From positions 2,098,001-2,162,000 of the forward strand of contig NZ_CP133217.1 of assembly GCF_030930995.1 (NCBI RefSeq): a DNA stretch of 64,000 nt. Direction: 5' to 3'. The notes beneath the pieces were generated by a model. That model worked only from the letters and a program-made list of their open reading frames with translations, was not told the DNA's origin and did not search any database. Made by a program: the position numbers and the translations under genes. Below are positions 1-9,059 of the stretch, piece after piece; the first letter of the stretch is position 1, and each line of letters begins with the position of its first letter. The stretch is from Thiothrix subterranea (GTDB lineage: Bacteria; Pseudomonadota; Gammaproteobacteria; Thiotrichales; Thiotrichaceae).

Positions 1-125
1 TGGAATAATAACGAAAAGGGAACTTAAAGAACATATTGGTTTTCCAAGCATAACGAATTGGGGAATAAGGCGGCGTTAGCGCGAGGTTAGGGCTGCTGCT
101 TACGATAACATGGGGTTAATGGATC

Positions 126-2585
126 ATGATAAATGCTTACCGTTGGGGGGGAAGCCGCTGGGCTATGGCTGCTTTGCTGCTGCTATTGGGTTTAAGTACG
201 GTTAAACCTGCCGCCGCGTTTTACAACAGCCATTCGGCACTGGGAACGAATACCAATGAAATCATGGATGACGATTCCAGTGCGCCGTTCATTGATTTAA
301 TGAAAATGGCGTTGCCATTTCGCGAAGCACGGCAGTTAAACAAGGGTAATATCGAATACGATCGCAACGGCTGGCCGAAAACCATTTCGCAAGGTGGGCA
401 GGCTGGCACGCGCTTTGTGAGCAAATTACCGGTGGGCACAATTCCCAGCGGACAGTACATTGTGTTGTATGAAGGCGAGGGCAAGCTGGATTACCGCAAC
501 GATGCGAGCTTGGTAGCGGGTGCGTTGGGGCGCGACATCATTAATCTCGATCCGGGTAAAGACAATGAGCTGAACGCGACCTTGTTTATTCTGGCGACGA
601 ATCCGGCGAATCCCATCCGCAATATTCGCATTCTGCCGCCGGGTGGCATTTGTGCGAATAATCCGTTTCAGCGCGTGGCGGGAGCGGGGCAATGCAAAGG
701 GAATTATTTGTCATTTGAGCAGCATTCCAGCAAGATTATTTTTAACCCCGATTATTTGACGTATATGCGCGATTTTCGTGTGATCCGTTTCATGAACATG
801 AGCGGGATTACCCGTAACCCGGTGTATGCGTGGGAAGACCGCGCCAGCATCGACCAGCAAACCTGGGGTGGGGCAGAGGGCATTCGCGGCGCACCGATGG
901 AAGTGATGGTGGAACTCGCCAACCGTTTGCACGCCGATCCGTGGTTTTCGATGCCTCATGCGGCGAGTAACGATTTTATCCGCCGCTTTGCCGAATACGT
1001 GCAAGCCAATCTTGAGCCGAGCTTGAAAGTGTACGTGGAATATTCCAACGAGGTGTGGAACGGCGTGTTTACCCAACACGCTTTTGCCAAGCAACAAGGC
1101 GTGCAAATGGGCTTAGACCCCGACCCGAATCAAGCAGCGTACAAATTTTATTCCAAGCGTTCGGTGGATGTGTTTGGCATTTGGGAGCAAGTGTTTCGTG
1201 GCAATAAGCGCGTGGTGCGGGTGATGTCCGGTTTGGTCGGCAGCACCGCGATGAGCAAAACGATTTTGTCTTATAACGGTGCTTACCGCTTTACCGACGC
1301 TTACGCAGTCGCGCCGTATGTGTATGGCGATGCCAATGCCTTGCGCAAAGCGCGTAGCGTCAGTGATATTTTCCAAGTGATGACTGACCCGAAATACCCG
1401 CATTCCTTGCCTAATGAAATCAAGTTGATTGCGAAACAGGCAGAGGTGGCCAAAAGCTTCGGGGTGGATTTGATCGCGTATGAAGGCGGGCAACATTTGG
1501 TGGACATGACCACGAAATCTGACACTCAGCACCCCAACAACCTGTTTTACGCTGCTAACCGTCACCCGCAAATGGCTGCTATTTATCAGCAACTTCTGAC
1601 AGGCTGGAAGCAGGCGGGGGGTAAATTATTCGTGCATTTCAGTTCACCGCGCATTTACCGCAAATACGGCAGTTTTGGCACTAAGGAATACATTACCCAG
1701 CCGGATGCGCAAGCACCTAAACACCGTGCTTTGCTGGAATTTACCCGTGTGAATCGTTGTTGGTGGAACGGTTGTTCTGGGGATACCTTGGTACGTCAGG
1801 CAAAACCGGCGGTGACATTGGAGGCGATGAAAACCCAATCCGAACCCTTGGATGCGACCGCGCCACAATACGAACCCATCCACGGCGAACCGCCGCCATT
1901 CCCCATGGGAAATATTCCGCCAGAAGATGCCGCGCCGCCGTCAGTGGAAACCACCTTAGTGACGATGCGCACCATGCCTAATGAACAATACGTAGCGGGT
2001 GGCGGTGCCTTGATTCGGCAAGTGCGGAATCCGGCGGATGTTTGGGCAGGGGCTTCGGCTTATCAATTGCGCAATGTGTTGAATGGCAAGATCGACGGCA
2101 CGGCAGATTTGGCCGCCATGTGGCAAGCCAGTTGGGATCAGCAAAATCTGTACTTACGTATTGGGGTAGAAGATGACCGCCCCGGCGTGAGCGATTCCAC
2201 TGTGCCTTGGGAAGATGACGCGGTTGAATTGTACTTGGATGCGGACGGTTCGATGAGCCAGCAATACGACCAACGCAACGATTTCCACTTTATTGTTAAT
2301 TTAAAAGCGGGCAATATCGTTTTGGGTAAAAATTCACCGAAAATTGACCGCGTACCGTTGCGGCATACAGTGACTCGTTCCGGCAATGGCTACGTGCTGG
2401 ATGTCACCTTGCCTTGGGCAGGTCTGGGAATTAGCCCGCGTGCAGGGCAACGCATGGGCTTGGATATTCATGTGGACGACGACGACGACGGCGGCGACCG
2501 CGACGGCAAATTGGCATGGAAAGCCAAACAAGACGACGCTTGGCAAAATCCGGCGCTGTTCGGTGGCGTGATTTTGGGCGAATAA
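126..2585 (+). CDS. Exported cellulose-binding-like protein with C-terminal CBM9-type domain
   Basis: This is an exported 819-residue protein. Residues 1-31 form a signal peptide: a short basic start, a Leu-rich core, and cleavage after PAAA. Residues about 32-500 resemble proteins annotated as cellulose-binding in proteobacteria, with a glycosidase-like barrel character (YVEYSNEVWNG near residue 305, then AYEGGQH near 455). A Pro/Glu-rich linker covers about 560-625. From about 635 to the end there is a carbohydrate-binding domain of the CBM9/DOMON-like type, with the WEDDAVELYLDADG strand pattern and a C-terminal DDDDDGGDRDG run that could bind calcium. Family knowledge suggests polysaccharide binding or remodelling; catalysis is not shown. 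The ATG at 126 has only a weak ribosome site, but the signal peptide directly behind it supports this start. The gene appears monocistronic or the head of 2611-3033. Confidence 0.7.
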   Translation: MINAYRWGGSRWAMAALLLLLGLSTVKPAAAFYNSHSALGTNTNEIMDDDSSAPFIDLMKMALPFREARQLNKGNIEYDRNGWPKTISQGGQAGTRFVSKLPVGTIPSGQYIVLYEGEGKLDYRNDASLVAGALGRDIINLDPGKDNELNATLFILATNPANPIRNIRILPPGGICANNPFQRVAGAGQCKGNYLSFEQHSSKIIFNPDYLTYMRDFRVIRFMNMSGITRNPVYAWEDRASIDQQTWGGAEGIRGAPMEVMVELANRLHADPWFSMPHAASNDFIRRFAEYVQANLEPSLKVYVEYSNEVWNGVFTQHAFAKQQGVQMGLDPDPNQAAYKFYSKRSVDVFGIWEQVFRGNKRVVRVMSGLVGSTAMSKTILSYNGAYRFTDAYAVAPYVYGDANALRKARSVSDIFQVMTDPKYPHSLPNEIKLIAKQAEVAKSFGVDLIAYEGGQHLVDMTTKSDTQHPNNLFYAANRHPQMAAIYQQLLTGWKQAGGKLFVHFSSPRIYRKYGSFGTKEYITQPDAQAPKHRALLEFTRVNRCWWNGCSGDTLVRQAKPAVTLEAMKTQSEPLDATAPQYEPIHGEPPPFPMGNIPPEDAAPPSVETTLVTMRTMPNEQYVAGGGALIRQVRNPADVWAGASAYQLRNVLNGKIDGTADLAAMWQASWDQQNLYLRIGVEDDRPGVSDSTVPWEDDAVELYLDADGSMSQQYDQRNDFHFIVNLKAGNIVLGKNSPKIDRVPLRHTVTRSGNGYVLDVTLPWAGLGISPRAGQRMGLDIHVDDDDDGGDRDGKLAWKAKQDDAWQNPALFGGVILGE

Positions 2586-2610
2586 CAGAATTAATCAATG
2601 GGGATTTCCG

Positions 2611-3033
2611 ATGATGACAACAGAATTGCTGGCGGCGTATCACGCTGCCCATTACCAAGTGCAATACCCACAGGGCGCATTTACGCTGCGCACCGACAGC
2701 CCGTCCGACGAATTAGCGCAGTTATTGCGGGAAACGGGGCATACGTGTGCGGCGTTTATCACGGCTTGCAATCCGCATAGCTGGCCGTTGAGTGAGGCGG
2801 AAAATGCCTTGGCACAACAGCAACTAGCAGCAGAGTTAGCAGAACACGGTTATATGACCATTCCCGCGATTGGCTTAGACCCGGCGGGCGAATGGCAAGG
2901 CGAAGCGAGTTTTCTGGTGCCGGGTTTGGACTTGGAAAATGCCAAATCACTGGGTGAACAGTACGCCCAGAACGCGATTTTGTGGGCAGATTCAGCCACC
3001 GCCGTGCCGCAATTGGTGCTGTTAGCCGCCTAG
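2611..3033 (+). CDS. DUF3293 domain protein
   Basis: A 140-residue soluble protein matching the DUF3293 pattern: an N-terminal AYHAAHYQV-like segment, the core AAFITACNPHSWPLS near residues 48-62, then an alternating helix and strand region ending in LVLLAA. Family members are small cytoplasmic proteins of unknown function. The frame opens with two consecutive ATG codons (2611 and 2614), 25 bases after the stop of the exported protein, so it may be co-transcribed with it. No membrane segment, signal or catalytic motif is visible. The function cannot be stated. Confidence 0.8.
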   Translation: MMTTELLAAYHAAHYQVQYPQGAFTLRTDSPSDELAQLLRETGHTCAAFITACNPHSWPLSEAENALAQQQLAAELAEHGYMTIPAIGLDPAGEWQGEASFLVPGLDLENAKSLGEQYAQNAILWADSATAVPQLVLLAA

Positions 3034-3125
3034 CGTTGGAAGTTTGCACAAAATCAGTGCCACAAGCGGCGCTGTTTGGGTTATCGTTTGCCAATTCTAC
3101 GTTTAAGCGGCACAGGTAGCCTTTC

Positions 3126-4799
3126 ATGCAAATTCAGGTCAGCCAACTCATCGTCAAATTCCTGCAACAGTTGGGGGTGGACACGATTTTCGGGATGCCG
3201 GGGGCGCACATTTTGCCGGTGTATGACGACTTGTATGACTCCAGCATCCAGACGGTGCTAGTCAAGCATGAGCAGGGGGCAGCATTCATGGCGGGTGGCT
3301 ATGCCCGCGTGAGTGGGCGTATCGGGGCTTGCATTACTACCGCAGGCCCCGGTGCGAGTAATTTGATTACGGGCATTGCCAACGCCTACGCCGACAAATT
3401 GCCGATGATTGTGATTACCGGCGAAGCACCGACCCACATTTTTGGGCGCGGCGGTTTGCAGGAAAGTTCAGGCGAAGGCGGCAGCATTGACCAAACCGCA
3501 CTGTTTTCGGGCGTGACCCGCTACCACAAGCTGATAGAACGCACCGATTACCTTACCAATGTGCTGAACCAGGCCGCTCGCCAACTGGTTTCCGACGTGC
3601 CCGGCCCCGTGGTGTTGAGCATCCCGGTCAATGTGCAAAAGGAACTGGTCGATGTCGCGATTCTGGACAAATTACCTACGCTGAAGCCATTACCCAAGCT
3701 GCAAATTGCCCCGCCAGTGCTGGAACAATGCGCCGAAATGATTCGCCAAGCGCAACGTCCGGTGATTCTGGCGGGTTACGGTTGCCTGCAATCGGCGCAA
3801 GCACGTGCCGAATTGCGCAAGTTCAGCGACCACCTCAATATTCCGGTTGCCACCAGCTTGAAGGGCAAAGGGGCTATCGACGAACGTTCCGAACTCGCTT
3901 TGGGCAGTTTGGGGGTCACGTCCAGCGGTCACGCCATGCACTATTTCATGGAAGAAGCTGACCTGATTATTTTGCTGGGCGCGGGTTTTAACGAGCGTAC
4001 CAGTTATGTGTGGAAACAGGGCGTATTAAACCCCAGTAAAATCATTCAAGTTGACCGCAATGTGGCGCAATTGGAAAAGGTATTCAAAGCCGATTTAGCC
4101 ATTCAATCTGACCTTGGTGATTTCCTCAAATCCATGAATGCCAGTTGCGTTCCGCAGGGGCTTGAACCGAAACCACGCCCGGATATTGCTGCCTTCAAAC
4201 GCCGTATTGACCAGCAAAACATTGTGCATGACACAGTGATTTTCGGGGACAAATTCGCACTGGTGAAAACCTTGTTTGCGCGGCTGGAACAGCATTTTGA
4301 CGAAGGCATTGTGTTGGTCGATGACAATATCATTTTCGCGCAAAACCTTTATCGAGTGAAAGATGATGATTTGTTTGTGCCGAATACTGGCGTGTCGTCA
4401 TTAGGTCATGCGATTCCTGCGGCAATTGGCGCACGGTTTGTGTTGAAAAAGCCAATGTTTGCGATTCTCGGCGATGGCGGTTTTCAGATGTGCTGCATGG
4501 AAATCATGACGGCGGTGAATTACCAGATTCCGCTGACTATCATTATGTTTAATAACCAGACCTTGGGCTTAATCCGTAAAAACCAGCATCAGCAATACCA
4601 ACAGCGTTTTCTCGATTGCGATTTCCAAAACCCGGATTACGCGCTCTTGGCACAATCGTTTGGGATTAACCATTTTAAAATTGCCAGCGATGCTGATTGC
4701 CAACGTGTGTTTGAATTAGCCGATTTTCACCAAGGCATTAATTTGATTGAACTGATGGTGGATCAGGATGCTTACCCCAATTATTCTTCGCGCCGTTGA
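3126..4799 (+). CDS. ThDP-dependent enzyme, acetolactate synthase large subunit family
   Basis: A 557-residue three-domain thiamine diphosphate enzyme. The N-terminal pyrimidine-binding domain carries the catalytic Glu49 in VKHEQGAAFMAGGYAR. A central domain spans about 190-340. The C-terminal pyrophosphate-binding domain carries the GDG(449-451)...NN(476-477) metal and ThDP motif. Length and motifs fit acetolactate synthase and relatives such as oxalyl-CoA decarboxylase or benzoylformate decarboxylase. No regulatory small subunit (ilvN/ilvH) and no ilvC lies nearby, so a role in branched-chain amino acid synthesis is not supported by context. The gene is followed after 7 bases by a glycosyltransferase-like gene, suggesting a coupled pair that may make or use a special 2-keto or acyloin metabolite (inference). 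The substrate is unknown. Confidence 0.85.
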   Translation: MQIQVSQLIVKFLQQLGVDTIFGMPGAHILPVYDDLYDSSIQTVLVKHEQGAAFMAGGYARVSGRIGACITTAGPGASNLITGIANAYADKLPMIVITGEAPTHIFGRGGLQESSGEGGSIDQTALFSGVTRYHKLIERTDYLTNVLNQAARQLVSDVPGPVVLSIPVNVQKELVDVAILDKLPTLKPLPKLQIAPPVLEQCAEMIRQAQRPVILAGYGCLQSAQARAELRKFSDHLNIPVATSLKGKGAIDERSELALGSLGVTSSGHAMHYFMEEADLIILLGAGFNERTSYVWKQGVLNPSKIIQVDRNVAQLEKVFKADLAIQSDLGDFLKSMNASCVPQGLEPKPRPDIAAFKRRIDQQNIVHDTVIFGDKFALVKTLFARLEQHFDEGIVLVDDNIIFAQNLYRVKDDDLFVPNTGVSSLGHAIPAAIGARFVLKKPMFAILGDGGFQMCCMEIMTAVNYQIPLTIIMFNNQTLGLIRKNQHQQYQQRFLDCDFQNPDYALLAQSFGINHFKIASDADCQRVFELADFHQGINLIELMVDQDAYPNYSSRR

Positions 4800-4806
4800 G
4801 ATAACC

Positions 4807-6312
4807 ATGCCTGCACACCATCAATTCATTTTGAGTATTCCAGTCGCTGACCGCCCCGCGCATTTACGCAATTGTCTGGAAAGCATTCACCTGCAACTCA
4901 CCCGCTACGGCTATGACGGCGGTATGACGATTGTAGTTGCCGAAGACAGCCGCGAGCCGCAACACATCGCCGCACATCAGGCATTGGTGGCGGAATATGG
5001 CGCGAAAGGGCTGGACGTGATTCATTTCGACCTGCCGGAACAATATCAGGTGTTGCAAAGCATCCCCGCCGCGCAACGCCAGGCGTTGGGGAATTTGCTT
5101 ACCACGCAGCCCGCTGAACGTTTTTACCGCAAAGGGCAGGCCGCAAACCGCAATCTCAGCTATCTGAAAATGCTGCAACTGACGCGGAATAAAGATCGCA
5201 CCTTGTATTATCTGGTGGATAGCGACCAGTTGTTTTTGCCGGAACTGGATTATTTTCATCACATTAATCAGATTTTCCAAACCAATGACATCGCTATGTT
5301 GACCGGGAAACTGGTGGGTGATCCGCCGGTATCGCCCTCGGTGATGGTGGCGAATTTTCTGGATGATGTGAGCGCGTTTTTGCATGAGATTGCCGACTAT
5401 GATCTCAATGGCGCTTGCCAGTTTCATCGGGATACGCCCGTGCCGCACGATGCTGCTTATCACGATTTGGCGAAATTATTTGGATTTGAACAGCAGACTA
5501 GCCATTTTGATTACCCCTGTCCGTTGTCGGGGGCGCATGATCATCGGGCGTGTTTGGAAACCTTTGCGGCGCGGTTGCAGGCGTTTTTCTTTGGCGAACA
5601 TTTGACGCGCAAGACAGTGTATCAACCGAATGCTGACCCGTTGGCATTGACTTCGGCACGCACTATTTACCCCGGAAATTACATCGTCAATTTCGAGGGT
5701 TTGAAATACATTATTCCGTTTGGGCATTTGCGGCTGCGGATGTCGGGGCCGACGGCGGGGCGGTTGATTCAGGCTGAAATTGGTGAACGGTTTGCGGCGG
5801 CGAATTTGCCGATGTTGCACAAGCGTACCACGGATGCCGATGACGGTTTTCGCCCCGGTGTGGAGCAACAACACGATGCCGCAATTGATATTTCGGATGA
5901 GTTTGAACGCCAGTTTTTTGGCGATTTGATGCTGTTTTCAGTGGTGGCATGGCTTAAACAGCACGATTTGGCGCAATTAGCCAATGCCGCTGCGGTGCAA
6001 CAGGTGATGGGTGCGGTGGAGGCGGAATTGCTGGCTTTGTATGAGGCTAAACACGCGGCAGTGAATGCGCAGGTGCAAGCCTTGGAACAATGGGTGCAAC
6101 AGCCGCAGCACGGTTGGCAGGGTACGCCCGCATTGACGCAGGTATTGCAGTTTTTGGGGAATATTCGCCGCAATTTCAGTGATCAGTCACTGGCTTGGCA
6201 GCAAATCCAATCGGCTGAACATCGGGCAAAGCGTAAACAGCAGATGCTGGCGGCTCTGCTTGGTTATCAAGCAGAACGCGCCGTGTGGGATGAAGTCGTG
6301 GGGTTGCCTTGA
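4807..6312 (+). CDS. Glycosyltransferase-like protein (GT-A fold), unknown substrate
   Basis: The 501-residue product opens with ILSIPVADRPAHLRNCLESI, like the start of GT-A family enzymes, and has a DSDQ motif at residues 138-141 in a YYLVDSDQLFLP context, matching the metal-binding DXD of such enzymes. A second half (about 220-500) rich in His, Gln and Ala is not recognised. No signal peptide or membrane helix is visible. The ATG at 4807 is preferred over an in-frame ATG at 4768 because the latter lies inside the ThDP gene, and 4807 follows the upstream stop by 7 bases. Its stop at 6312 faces the stop of the GNAT-nitrilase gene at 6315. Fold assignment is moderately supported; activity is unproven. 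Confidence 0.6.
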   Translation: MPAHHQFILSIPVADRPAHLRNCLESIHLQLTRYGYDGGMTIVVAEDSREPQHIAAHQALVAEYGAKGLDVIHFDLPEQYQVLQSIPAAQRQALGNLLTTQPAERFYRKGQAANRNLSYLKMLQLTRNKDRTLYYLVDSDQLFLPELDYFHHINQIFQTNDIAMLTGKLVGDPPVSPSVMVANFLDDVSAFLHEIADYDLNGACQFHRDTPVPHDAAYHDLAKLFGFEQQTSHFDYPCPLSGAHDHRACLETFAARLQAFFFGEHLTRKTVYQPNADPLALTSARTIYPGNYIVNFEGLKYIIPFGHLRLRMSGPTAGRLIQAEIGERFAAANLPMLHKRTTDADDGFRPGVEQQHDAAIDISDEFERQFFGDLMLFSVVAWLKQHDLAQLANAAAVQQVMGAVEAELLALYEAKHAAVNAQVQALEQWVQQPQHGWQGTPALTQVLQFLGNIRRNFSDQSLAWQQIQSAEHRAKRKQQMLAALLGYQAERAVWDEVVGLP

Positions 6313-6314
6313 GG

Positions 6315-7889
6315 CTATTTGCCTTTCCAACGGACGTGGTACAAGTCATGGCGGCGGTCGCGCAGGTTTTGTACCGAGCCACTGTTGCGGGCTGTCATTA
6401 ATAAATCGGGGCGCAGGTCAGCCATGGCGACCATTTCGGTGTTGGGAGTGGTGTCGGCGGCGATACCGTCACGCGCAAACGGCAGGTCGCACGGGGTGAG
6501 AATGCAGCTTTGTGCGTATTGAATATCCATATTGGCGACGTTGGGCAGGTTGCCACAGTTGCCGGACATGACCACGTAAATCTGATTTTCGACGGCGCGT
6601 GCCTGACAGCAATAACGCACCCGCAAGTAGCCTTGGCGTTCATCGGTACAAAACGGCACAAACAAAATTTGTGCGCCCTGATCAGTGAGGTGGCGTGCCA
6701 GTTCGGGAAATTCCGAGTCGTAGCAAATCAGTACCCCGATGGGGCCGCAATCGGTTTGAATGACATCCAATTCACTGCCGCCTTCGATATTCCACCAATA
6801 CGCTTCATTGGGCGTGGGGTGAATTTTGGCTTGTTCGTGTACCGTGCCGTCACGCAGGAAAATGTAGCAAATGTTTTCCACCCGACCATTCGGCATCCGT
6901 GTGGGGTGAGAGCCGCCGATAATATTGATATTGTAACGCAACGCTAGGTCGCGCATGGCTTCGCGGAATTGCGGGGTGTATTTGGTGAGCGCTTCAATGG
7001 CTTCCACGGGGCTTAATTGCTGCGATTCCATCGACAATAATTGCAGGGTGAAGAGTTCGGGGAACACCACGAAATCGCCCTTGTAATCGGCTACCACATC
7101 AACGAAGTAGGCGACGGCTTCCATGAATTCCTCGAACGATTGCACTTTGCGTTGCTGGTATTGCACCGTGCCGACGCGCACGCTATCGGGTTGGCGTTTG
7201 CCGTAATTTTTCTGTTTGCCTTTGGTGGGCGTCTGCGAAACTTTGGGGTTGCGCCAAATCATGTGGACACCGTAACCCATTGATTGGTGGTCAGCATCCA
7301 GATAATGCGGGATTAAGCCAATGAACTCGAAATCATTGCGTAGCTGGAAGGAAAGTACCGGGTCGCGCTGTTCCTTTTTGCGCACGGCTTCGACATAGGC
7401 TTCCGCTGTACCGTAACGCTTGATGCGGCTGGCAAGCGTGGGCAAACGCCCGGCGAAAACGATGCCTTTCAGCGAGAGGTCTTGCGCTAATTGTTTGCGG
7501 GCATTGTACAGGCGTTGCCCGATGCGGTAGCCACGGTAGTTGGGGTCGACGCATACTTCCATGCCATAGAGCCATTCGCCGTGAGGGTCGTGGGTTGCGA
7601 TGTAGCCGTTGCCGGTAATTTCGCTCCAGTTATGTTGCTTGAAGGCGCGTTTTTCGCTGACGCGCAGGGTGGCGCAGTAACCGACGATTTTTTCGCCTGC
7701 GACCACCACAAATTGCCCTTCTGGGAAGTGATTTTGCTGCCCGATCAGTACCGGCTCTGGGTAGCCGTACATCCCCGTGCCTGCATAAACGCGCTCGGAT
7801 AGCGCGGCAATTTGGGGAATGTCATCCATTTTGGCTTGGCGGAGTTGGAGCTGGATAGCGGGGTCGGAAAGTGTGTTGGTGGTAGCCAT
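6315..7889 (-). CDS. Bifunctional GNAT N-acetyltransferase / carbon-nitrogen hydrolase
   Basis: A 524-residue fusion. Residues about 13-205 are a GNAT acetyltransferase domain, with the acetyl-CoA loop region VDPNYRGYRIGQRLYNARK at about 114-132. Residues about 235-515 are a nitrilase-superfamily domain with the complete Glu-Lys-Cys triad: E278 in FPELF, K355 in AKIHP, and C389 in LICYDSEFPE. This fusion is known in many bacteria (for example the YhcX type). It is probably a cytoplasmic amidase coupled to acyl transfer, but no substrate is established. It is convergent with the glycosyltransferase-like gene, with two bases between the stops. The start ATG at 7889 is the only sensible one before the GNAT domain. 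Confidence 0.9.
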   Translation of the reverse strand: MATTNTLSDPAIQLQLRQAKMDDIPQIAALSERVYAGTGMYGYPEPVLIGQQNHFPEGQFVVVAGEKIVGYCATLRVSEKRAFKQHNWSEITGNGYIATHDPHGEWLYGMEVCVDPNYRGYRIGQRLYNARKQLAQDLSLKGIVFAGRLPTLASRIKRYGTAEAYVEAVRKKEQRDPVLSFQLRNDFEFIGLIPHYLDADHQSMGYGVHMIWRNPKVSQTPTKGKQKNYGKRQPDSVRVGTVQYQQRKVQSFEEFMEAVAYFVDVVADYKGDFVVFPELFTLQLLSMESQQLSPVEAIEALTKYTPQFREAMRDLALRYNINIIGGSHPTRMPNGRVENICYIFLRDGTVHEQAKIHPTPNEAYWWNIEGGSELDVIQTDCGPIGVLICYDSEFPELARHLTDQGAQILFVPFCTDERQGYLRVRYCCQARAVENQIYVVMSGNCGNLPNVANMDIQYAQSCILTPCDLPFARDGIAADTTPNTEMVAMADLRPDLLMTARNSGSVQNLRDRRHDLYHVRWKGK

Positions 7890-8056
7890 ACGAAATAGTT
7901 TTGGTGTTGGTTGAAAGTCGCATGATATACCGAAGTGGCGTAGAGCGTCAGTATCCCGTGCTGGAATACCAAACTCCCGTCAAATACCTTCACTAATCGG
8001 TCATTGAACGGTAAAGTAACGGGCAATTAGACGCCGTTTTGAAGGTCATCATCCTT

Positions 8057-8449
8057 ATGAACATCCCTCCCGAAGACCTCGATTTCCAACCCATCCGTGC
8101 TCAAGGTTCTGGCGGGCAAAACGTCAATAAAGTCTCGACCGCGATTCACCTGCGTTTTGACATCCGTGCTTCTTCATTGCCGGATAGTTGGAAAGAAAAG
8201 TTATTGAGCTACGCTGATCAGCGCATTTCCGGCGATGGCGTGGTGATCATCAAGGCGCAAACCTACAACAGTCAGGAAAAAAACCGGGCGGACGCGCTTG
8301 AACGCTTGCAACAATTAATCGCGGATGCGACCAAAGTGCAAAAGAAGCGCAAAGCCACGCGCCCGACATTTAGCTCGCGGCTCAAGCGGCTTGACAGCAA
8401 GAAAAAGCACAGCGATATTAAATCGGGGCGTAAAAAAGTCGATTATTAG
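8057..8449 (+). CDS. arfB: Alternative ribosome-rescue factor ArfB (peptidyl-tRNA hydrolase)
   Basis: This 130-residue protein rescues ribosomes stalled on mRNAs lacking a stop codon, by hydrolysing peptidyl-tRNA. The class I release-factor signature GSGGQNVNK is present, with GGQ at residues 19-21. The C-terminal tail is strongly basic (KKKHSDIKSGRKK), as needed in this family to enter the mRNA channel. The ATG at 8057 (MNIPPED) is chosen over 8039 because it gives the usual ArfB N-terminus. The last 16 bases of the gene recur exactly after the next gene (see the repeat entry), so its 3' end bounds an inserted segment. Confidence 0.92.
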   Translation: MNIPPEDLDFQPIRAQGSGGQNVNKVSTAIHLRFDIRASSLPDSWKEKLLSYADQRISGDGVVIIKAQTYNSQEKNRADALERLQQLIADATKVQKKRKATRPTFSSRLKRLDSKKKHSDIKSGRKKVDY

Positions 8450-9059
8450 GATTATGTAAGCCGAGGTATGGGATGGAAGCACGGAAATTTGAAACAGTCG
8501 ATGACTTGTTAATGATTCCATCAGTCGATGGGCGCATTGAACTAATTAGCGGTGAAATTGTGAAACGCCCGATGGCGCGGTTTGCTCATGCACAGGTGCA
8601 ATCGGGTCTTTCTGATGAAGTTTCCCCCTTCAAGCGCCGTAAAGGTGCAGATGGCTGGTGGATCGTGACGGAAATCAGCGTGCGTTACAGCGAACATCAT
8701 TGCCCAACTCATGACCTTGCGGGATGGCGTAAGGCGCGTGTGCCTAATCCGCCGGAGGGTGTGGTGGATATTTTGCCTGACTGGGTGTGTGAAATTACTT
8801 CGCCGGGGCATGAAAGCAAGGATTTGGTGATGCACCTGATGCGCTTGCAGGTGTACCAAGTGCCTTATTATTGGGTGATTTCACCAGAGAATAAAACCCT
8901 GATTGCTTATGAGTTGGCGGGTGAGCATTACCGCGTGGTGTTTTCCAAGGAGTGTATTGCGGTTGAAGATTGCCAGCGGGTGTTTATTCCCCCGTTCGCT
9001 GAACAGGGGATTGATTTGGGGTATGTGTTTGGGGTGCTGGCGTAAAAGTCGATTATTAG
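8434..9059. repeat. 16-bp direct repeats flanking the Uma2 gene
   Basis: AAAAGTCGATTATTAG occurs at 8434-8449 (the 3' end of arfB, including its stop codon) and again at 9044-9059, directly after the Uma2 stop. The context is also shared: CGTAAAAAAGTC versus CGTAAAAGTC. The 594 bases between the copies contain only the Uma2 gene and its leader. The simplest reading is insertion of a Uma2 cassette with duplication of the arfB end, or capture by recombination between short repeats. Confidence 0.75.
8473..9045 (+). CDS. Uma2-family PD-(D/E)XK nuclease-like protein
   Basis: A 190-residue protein of the Uma2 family (formerly DUF820), a restriction-endonuclease-like fold common in cyanobacteria and filamentous sulfur bacteria. 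Visible family marks are the opening IELISGEIV, the core LPDWVCEITSPGHESKD (acidic strand, then Lys, as in PD-(D/E)XK sites) and YYWVISPENKTLIAYEL. Cellular function is not established for the family. It is not part of an operon and lies between 16-bp direct repeats, so it looks like a late arrival between arfB and the sulfotransferase gene. The start ATG at 8473 gives the expected N-terminus. Confidence 0.85.
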   Translation: MEARKFETVDDLLMIPSVDGRIELISGEIVKRPMARFAHAQVQSGLSDEVSPFKRRKGADGWWIVTEISVRYSEHHCPTHDLAGWRKARVPNPPEGVVDILPDWVCEITSPGHESKDLVMHLMRLQVYQVPYYWVISPENKTLIAYELAGEHYRVVFSKECIAVEDCQRVFIPPFAEQGIDLGYVFGVLA

